Below, in pieces: positions 5,920 through 9,300 of a DNA stretch of 9,300 bases. The notes under the pieces were generated by a model. It worked only from the letters and a program-made list of their open reading frames with translations. It was not told the DNA's origin and ran no database searches. How positions within the stretch are numbered: the stretch's first letter is position 1; each line of letters starts with the position of its first letter. The DNA comes from Bacilli bacterium (lineage in GTDB: Bacteria; Bacillota_I; Bacilli_A; RF39; UBA660): positions 1 to 9,300 of the forward strand of contig JAFPMR010000062.1 in NCBI GenBank assembly GCA_017411235.1, in the 5' to 3' direction. A program made the translations under genes and the position numbers.

Positions 5920-7164
5920 TTAATATTCTTTATGTTCAATAACCTCTTCAAAATTCTCATCCATAGCACGCATTTTATTACGTAACAAATTAGATAGTTG
6001 CTCTAAGTCAATATTCTTCATATTAGTTAAAATACATTTAACTTCAGGGCTTTCAACAACTAACTTAACAACATTACCAGCTTCATTAATAGTTCTAGTA
6101 ACATTTTTAACATCTTTTAAATTTAATTCCTTTTGTTCTTTACCAGCTTCTTCATACATTAATGAAGTACCAGAAATATAATAATAATTAGGAATAACTC
6201 TAACTTGAACAATCTCTTTTGTTTTCTTTTCCTTCTTAACTTCTTTAATAACATCAACTAAGACATCTTTAATAGCTTCTTTTAATTCATCTTCAGATAC
6301 TATCTTATCAGCACCTTTTTGTTTAACTTTTTCTATTAAAACATCTTCAATGTCATTTGATTTTTCAGTTTCTTCTTCCTCTTCTTCTTTTTCTTCTTGA
6401 GGAATTTCTTCAACATTAGTAATATCAGTAACTGGTTTTACCTCTTCCTCAGGTTCTGGTTCTGGTTCAGTTTCTGGTTCAGTAACTGGTTCAGTTTCTG
6501 GAACAGGTTCAGGAATAGGTTCTGCTACTGGTTCAGCAACAGCAGGCATTTCCATCTCTACAGGAACTTGTTCTGCTTCCTCATATGTAGGAGCAACTTC
6601 TATTTGTTGAGGTATTTCTTCTTCAACTGGTTTATTAATAGTTTTAACTTCTACTTCAACTTGTTCCTCAGGAGTAGGTTCATATTCTTGAGTATCAGTA
6701 TTTTCAGTAACAATCTTTAATTGTTGAGTATTACCAACAACACCTATAACAGAAGTTTTGAATTCATCTTCTCCATCATTTCTTCTTCTATATAATTCAA
6801 ATATACCTAAAGCACATAAAACTAATCCTACTACAGGACATAGGAATATTAGCTTACTAGTCTTACTATACTTAACTTGAGTGTAGTCATTAGAATAATA
6901 ATAAACATTTATTTTGTCTCCATTTTTTAAATCTTTTTTACTATCAAAATATGTTCCATAAACAGAGCCATCAACTGTATAACTTATTTCTACGTTATCA
7001 ATTCCAACTCCTCCAGCATCCTTAGTAACATTAACTACTGTAGCTTCAACAGGAACTAACTTACTTTCACCAGCAACAATATAAATACAAATTAATAGTG
7101 AAAGTACTAGTAAAAAACCTATTACAAAGAATAATACACTTCTCAATTTAGTTTCCTTGTCCAT
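5920..7164 (-). CDS. Two-TM protein: DUF3592-like outer domain, E/P-rich linker, C-terminal cytoplasmic domain
   Basis: A 414-residue protein, first in a three-gene membrane operon. Helix 1 is at about 9-31; residues 32-103 are an extracytoplasmic beta-rich domain (VPVEATVVNV, then YTVDGSVYGTYF and NGDKINVYYYS) resembling DUF3592; helix 2 is at about 104-123. A long cytoplasmic part follows: a Glu/Pro-rich linker (about 157-267, with AEPVAEPIPEPVPETEP-type repeats and a run of Glu), a charged helical stretch (271-315), and a compact domain at about 320-400 (VRVIPNYYYISGTSLMYEE through LEQLSNLLRNKM) whose strands followed by a last helix look PH-like. I chose the ATG at 7164, not the GTG at 7173, because AAAGGAG ends 8 nt before the ATG, whereas the GTG overlaps this Shine-Dalgarno. 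Function is unknown; the architecture suggests a sensor or scaffold linking envelope and cytoplasm. Confidence 0.85.
   Translation of the reverse strand: MDKETKLRSVLFFVIGFLLVLSLLICIYIVAGESKLVPVEATVVNVTKDAGGVGIDNVEISYTVDGSVYGTYFDSKKDLKNGDKINVYYYSNDYTQVKYSKTSKLIFLCPVVGLVLCALGIFELYRRRNDGEDEFKTSVIGVVGNTQQLKIVTENTDTQEYEPTPEEQVEVEVKTINKPVEEEIPQQIEVAPTYEEAEQVPVEMEMPAVAEPVAEPIPEPVPETEPVTEPETEPEPEPEEEVKPVTDITNVEEIPQEEKEEEEEETEKSNDIEDVLIEKVKQKGADKIVSEDELKEAIKDVLVDVIKEVKKEKKTKEIVQVRVIPNYYYISGTSLMYEEAGKEQKELNLKDVKNVTRTINEAGNVVKLVVESPEVKCILTNMKNIDLEQLSNLLRNKMRAMDENFEEVIEHKEY
6445..6534 (-). repeat. Degenerate Glu-Pro coding repeat
   Basis: The minus strand codes for an irregular run of EP/EPVxEP units in the linker of the protein at 5920-7164. 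On the plus strand it shows as recurring tggttcag-like motifs with drifting spacing. Such runs expand and shrink by slippage, so length may vary between strains. Confidence 0.7.
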
Positions 7165-7172
7165 AACAAACA

Positions 7173-7179
7173 CTCCTTT
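7173..7179 (-). promoter_or_regulatory. Shine-Dalgarno that decides the start of the first operon gene
   Basis: AAAGGAG on the minus strand, 8 nt before the ATG at 7164. An in-frame GTG (7171-7173) shares its last G, so the GTG cannot use this site as a ribosome-binding site. Confidence 0.8.
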
Positions 7180-7193
7180 ATTATTCTAATAGA

Positions 7194-7202
7194 ATTATAG
7201 CA
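7194..7202 (-). promoter_or_regulatory. Extended -10 promoter of the three-gene membrane operon
   Basis: TGCTATAAT (TGn plus consensus TATAAT) on the minus strand, about 30 nt before the start ATG. There is no good -35 at 16-18 bp, as expected for extended -10 promoters. It lies after the terminator of the preceding gene and should drive the genes from 7164 to 4783. Confidence 0.65.
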
Positions 7203-7236
7203 TAACTTCATTACAAAAAGAAGTATTTTATGACAC

Positions 7237-7259
7237 AAAAAAAGGTAGCTTATGCTACC
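7237..7259 (-). terminator. Rho-independent terminator of the single-pass protein gene (7250-7981)
   Basis: A 6-bp GC-containing stem (GGTAGC and GCTACC) with a 4-nt loop, followed by seven Ts on the minus strand. The TAA stop codon (7250-7252) lies in the loop. Confidence 0.85.
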
Positions 7260-7981
7260 AATGAATCTATTGTATATACAAGTTCTCCAGGTGATACATT
7301 TAGTGTCATTTGATATGCTACTGCACTCTCTGGATAATCTGTAACAGTTTCAGACATATAAGCAATAGAGCTTTCATCATCATAATTAACAGTTAATACA
7401 TCAATTACAATTTCAAAAGAATCTCCACTCTTATAAACTTTATTAACTTTATATGTTTCAGTACTCATCATTAATCCACTCATAACAGAACCATATAAAT
7501 ATCCATCTTTTTCAACATATAATTCATTCATTATTTCTTCATTAATTCCAGCATGGAATAGATCTTGATAATAATCAATGAAATATTCTTTATCTATAGC
7601 AACATAACCAGTTACTCCTGCACCTTCAGGACTTACATTTCTTTCAATTCTAGTATTATTGCCTTCTTGAGAAGCTACCATAAATGCAAATCTAATCTTT
7701 TCAGAATCAAATTTTAATACATTGCCAGTTCCCTTTTCTACAGTCCTTTCACCATCTAATGCATAGTTAATAGAATATTGTAATTCATTTAATTTTTTAT
7801 TTACATCAACCTTATCAATATTTATTACTTCTTTATTAGATTCAACTACTTTACTATCATCTATTTTAGCAGAGAAACTATTTCTTGCTCCTAAAATAGC
7901 ACTTCCTATAATTGCAATTCCGCAAATAGTAATAAATACTGGAACTGTTTTACTCTTTACTGTTTTGTTATAACTTTGCAT
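7250..7981 (-). CDS. Signal-anchored extracytoplasmic protein of unknown function
   Basis: A 243-residue protein with a basic N-terminus (KTVKSK), one hydrophobic segment at about 12-32 and a long domain, residues 35-243, probably outside the membrane. No lipobox or LPXTG motif is present, so it is anchored by its N-terminal helix or cleaved after it (near the AKI at 38-40). The outer domain starts with a polar linker and possible helix (45-75), then mixed segments such as EKIRFAFMVAS and a C-terminal alternating pattern (YKVNKVYKSGDSFEIVIDVLTVNY, then VAYQMTLNVSPGELVYTIDSL) that reads as beta strands. There are no cysteines beyond Cys20 in the membrane helix. I do not recognise the family. 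GAGGTGATATT gives a strong Shine-Dalgarno for the ATG at 7981; the gene is a single transcription unit with its own extended -10 promoter and terminator. Confidence 0.8.
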   Translation of the reverse strand: MQSYNKTVKSKTVPVFITICGIAIIGSAILGARNSFSAKIDDSKVVESNKEVINIDKVDVNKKLNELQYSINYALDGERTVEKGTGNVLKFDSEKIRFAFMVASQEGNNTRIERNVSPEGAGVTGYVAIDKEYFIDYYQDLFHAGINEEIMNELYVEKDGYLYGSVMSGLMMSTETYKVNKVYKSGDSFEIVIDVLTVNYDDESSIAYMSETVTDYPESAVAYQMTLNVSPGELVYTIDSLVA

Positions 7982-8009
7982 AATATCACCTCATTATTTT
8001 TCACTTAAC

Positions 8010-8018
8010 ATTATAACA
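8010..8018 (-). promoter_or_regulatory. Extended -10 promoter of the single-pass protein gene (7250-7981)
   Basis: TGTTATAAT (TGn plus consensus TATAAT) on the minus strand, 28 nt before the ATG at 7981, with no good -35. It follows the aspS terminator, so it is the natural start of this single-gene unit. Confidence 0.65.
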
Positions 8019-8047
8019 TAACTTAATTGGAAATCATAGATAATTTT

Positions 8048-8074
8048 AAAAAAAGAAGTATCTCTACTTCTTTT
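8048..8074 (-). terminator. Rho-independent terminator of aspS
   Basis: A perfect 10-bp stem on the minus strand (AAAAGAAGTA and TACTTCTTTT), loop GAGA, ending in a run of seven Ts (8048-8054). The aspS TAG stop (8064-8066) falls across loop and stem. Confidence 0.85.
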
Positions 8075-9300
8075 CTTCTAAATCAAATTTTATTTTCAAT
8101 TCTTCCATTTGTTCTTTAGTTAATTCAGCTGGACTTCCCATCATTAAGTCTTGACCAGATGCACTTGGAGGGAATGCTTGAACTTCTCTTAAATTTGGTT
8201 CATCTTTAATTAACATTAAGATTCTATCTAGACCAGGTGCCATACCACCATGTGGAGGGCATCCATATTTAAATGCTGTAAAGATAGATCTAAATCTCTT
8301 CTCTACTTCATCTCTAGAATATCCAACTATTTCAAATCCTTTTGCTAAACTATCTAAGTCATGGTTTCTAATAGCTCCACTAGCCATTTCATTACCATTA
8401 CATACAAAGTCATATTGGTAAGCTAAAATATTTTCTAAATCACTTGTATCATCATATGCATGAATTCCACCATGAGGTAAACTAAATGGATTATGACAGA
8501 AATCCCATTTTTCTTTTTGTTCATCCCATTCAAACATAGGGAAGTCATTAACAATACATAATTCTAATCTATTAGGATCCATTAAACCTAAATCTTGACC
8601 TACTCTTAATCTTAATTGACCTAAAGCTGGTTTAACAACATGTCTATCACCAGAGATAATTAATACTAAATCTCCATTTTCTAGTTTTAATTGTTTCTTT
8701 AATGCTTTAACTTCATCTTCAGTTACTACTTTAGCAATAGAACCACTAATTTCATCAGCTATCTTTAAATAAGCTAAACCAGAAGCTTTCTTAGATTTAA
8801 CAAAGTCAGTTAATTCATCTAATTGCTTTCTAGAATACTTATCAGCTGCTCCTTTAGCAACAATAGCATTAATAATACCCTTTTCTTCTATTACATTTTT
8901 AAATACAGTAAATTCTGTCTTCTTAAATACATCTGTAATATTTTGAATTTCCATTTCAAATCTTAAATCAGGTTTATCAGAACCATATAAATCAATAGCG
9001 TCTCTATAGCTAATTCTTCTAAATGGTCTTGGTGATACTTTCTTATTACTGAACTTAGTAAATGTATCATAGAAGATTTCTTCACCTACATTTAAGACAT
9101 CATCTTCATCAACGAAAGACATCTCTAAGTCTAATTGATAGAATTCTAGAGTCCTATCAGCACGAGGGTCTTCATCTCTAAAGCATGGTGCTATTTGGAA
9201 ATACTTTTCAAAACCACTAACCATTAATAATTCTTTATATATTTGTGGTGCTTGTGGTAATGCATAGAACTTACCAGGATATACTCTTGATGGAACAACA
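8064..9300 (-). CDS. aspS: Aspartyl-tRNA synthetase, 5' part outside window
   Basis: Class II synthetase that charges tRNA(Asp) with aspartate. The frame is open to the right edge (411 residues visible of an expected 580-600), starting VPSRVYPGKFYALPQAPQ; the N-terminal OB-fold anticodon-binding domain and start of the catalytic core are missing. The Met at 9224 is internal. Motif 2 is CFRDEDPRADRTLEFYQLDLEM (visible residues 39-60, split around Arg41 and Arg49), the GAD-type insertion occupies roughly 85-230, and motif 3 is GGMAPGLDR (351-359) with the ATP-binding Arg359. Several signatures (QIAPCFRDEDPRADR, ILAYQYD, SGAIRNH, APGLDR, LMMGSP) match what I recall of alphaproteobacterial AspRS, whereas typical Bacillota or E. 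coli enzymes have GGGSVRIH and AFGLDR. Its discrimination between tRNA(Asp) and tRNA(Asn) cannot be judged without the missing domain. It is closed by a strong terminator. Confidence 0.97.
   Translation of the reverse strand, partial: VVPSRVYPGKFYALPQAPQIYKELLMVSGFEKYFQIAPCFRDEDPRADRTLEFYQLDLEMSFVDEDDVLNVGEEIFYDTFTKFSNKKVSPRPFRRISYRDAIDLYGSDKPDLRFEMEIQNITDVFKKTEFTVFKNVIEEKGIINAIVAKGAADKYSRKQLDELTDFVKSKKASGLAYLKIADEISGSIAKVVTEDEVKALKKQLKLENGDLVLIISGDRHVVKPALGQLRLRVGQDLGLMDPNRLELCIVNDFPMFEWDEQKEKWDFCHNPFSLPHGGIHAYDDTSDLENILAYQYDFVCNGNEMASGAIRNHDLDSLAKGFEIVGYSRDEVEKRFRSIFTAFKYGCPPHGGMAPGLDRILMLIKDEPNLREVQAFPPSASGQDLMMGSPAELTKEQMEELKIKFDLEEKK

Noticed and set aside
6445..6534. Repeated tggttcag-like units considered as a CRISPR or regulatory repeat array
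   Set aside because: Units are short, irregular, in frame with a coding sequence and have no unique spacers; they encode Glu-Pro repeats.
6397..6720. Open plus-strand frame rich in Phe, Trp, Asn and Arg
   Set aside because: It is the antisense of the Glu/Pro-rich linker coding region; the residue bias is just the complement of GAA/CCA codons, and there is no Shine-Dalgarno or family resemblance.
8064..9224. A complete 386-residue protein starting at the Met at 9224
   Set aside because: The same frame stays open to the window edge and encodes conserved AspRS sequence (VPSRVYPGKFYALPQ) before this Met, so the gene is partial, not short.
1..9300. Use of TGA as a Trp codon (Mollicutes-type code)
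   Set aside because: Stops are TAA or TAG only, which hinted at it, but the Trp codons I checked are TGG and no gene needs an in-frame TGA to stay open; ten stops are too few to infer a code change.

Overview
The window is AT-rich (about 30% GC by eye) and every gene I can support lies on the minus strand, so transcription runs from high to low coordinates. Strong GAGGTGAT/AGGAG-type Shine-Dalgarno sites, sigma-A promoters (several of the extended -10 TGnTATAAT type), short stem plus T-tract terminators and gene content (MarR regulator with an ABC half-exporter, S66 peptidase, membrane proteins of unknown function) suggest a low-GC Bacillota, perhaps an uncultured gut Bacilli, Erysipelotrichia or RF39-like lineage. 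The lineage is inference. Trp is encoded by TGG wherever I checked, so the standard code fits. No RNA gene, IS element, CRISPR array or gene-free stretch over 100 bp was seen.

Layout in transcription order (right to left): the 3' part of aspS (9300-8064) with its terminator; a single-pass extracytoplasmic protein of unknown function (7981-7250) with its own promoter and terminator; a three-gene membrane operon (7164-4783) made of a two-TM protein with an E/P-rich linker, a signal-anchored domain protein and a four-TM protein; a two-TM protein with an acidic tail (4733-4308); a HAD-fold NT5C-type 5'-nucleotidase (4256-3693); a single-pass protein with a Q/P/M-rich N-terminal tail (3652-2834); an S66 LD-carboxypeptidase/MccF-like peptidase (2779-1814); then a MarR regulator (1734-1300) overlapping an ABC half-exporter (1306 to beyond the left edge).

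Genes that work together: MarR and the ABC exporter form a classic self-regulated drug-efflux operon, with a perfect 10-bp inverted repeat sitting between the -10 and the ribosome-binding site. The three-gene operon 7164-4783 is tightly packed (14-bp gap, then an 8-bp overlap) and is probably one envelope-associated functional unit of unknown role. Most other genes are single units in a very compact layout: terminator hairpins contain the upstream gene's stop codon, and the next promoter begins in or right after the terminator.

The most useful leads are the uncharacterised membrane operon, the group of membrane proteins with low-complexity cytoplasmic segments, the MarR operator, an S66 peptidase with Asp where the catalytic Glu is expected, an AspRS of the type I associate with alphaproteobacteria, and the systematic overlap of stop codons, terminators and promoters.
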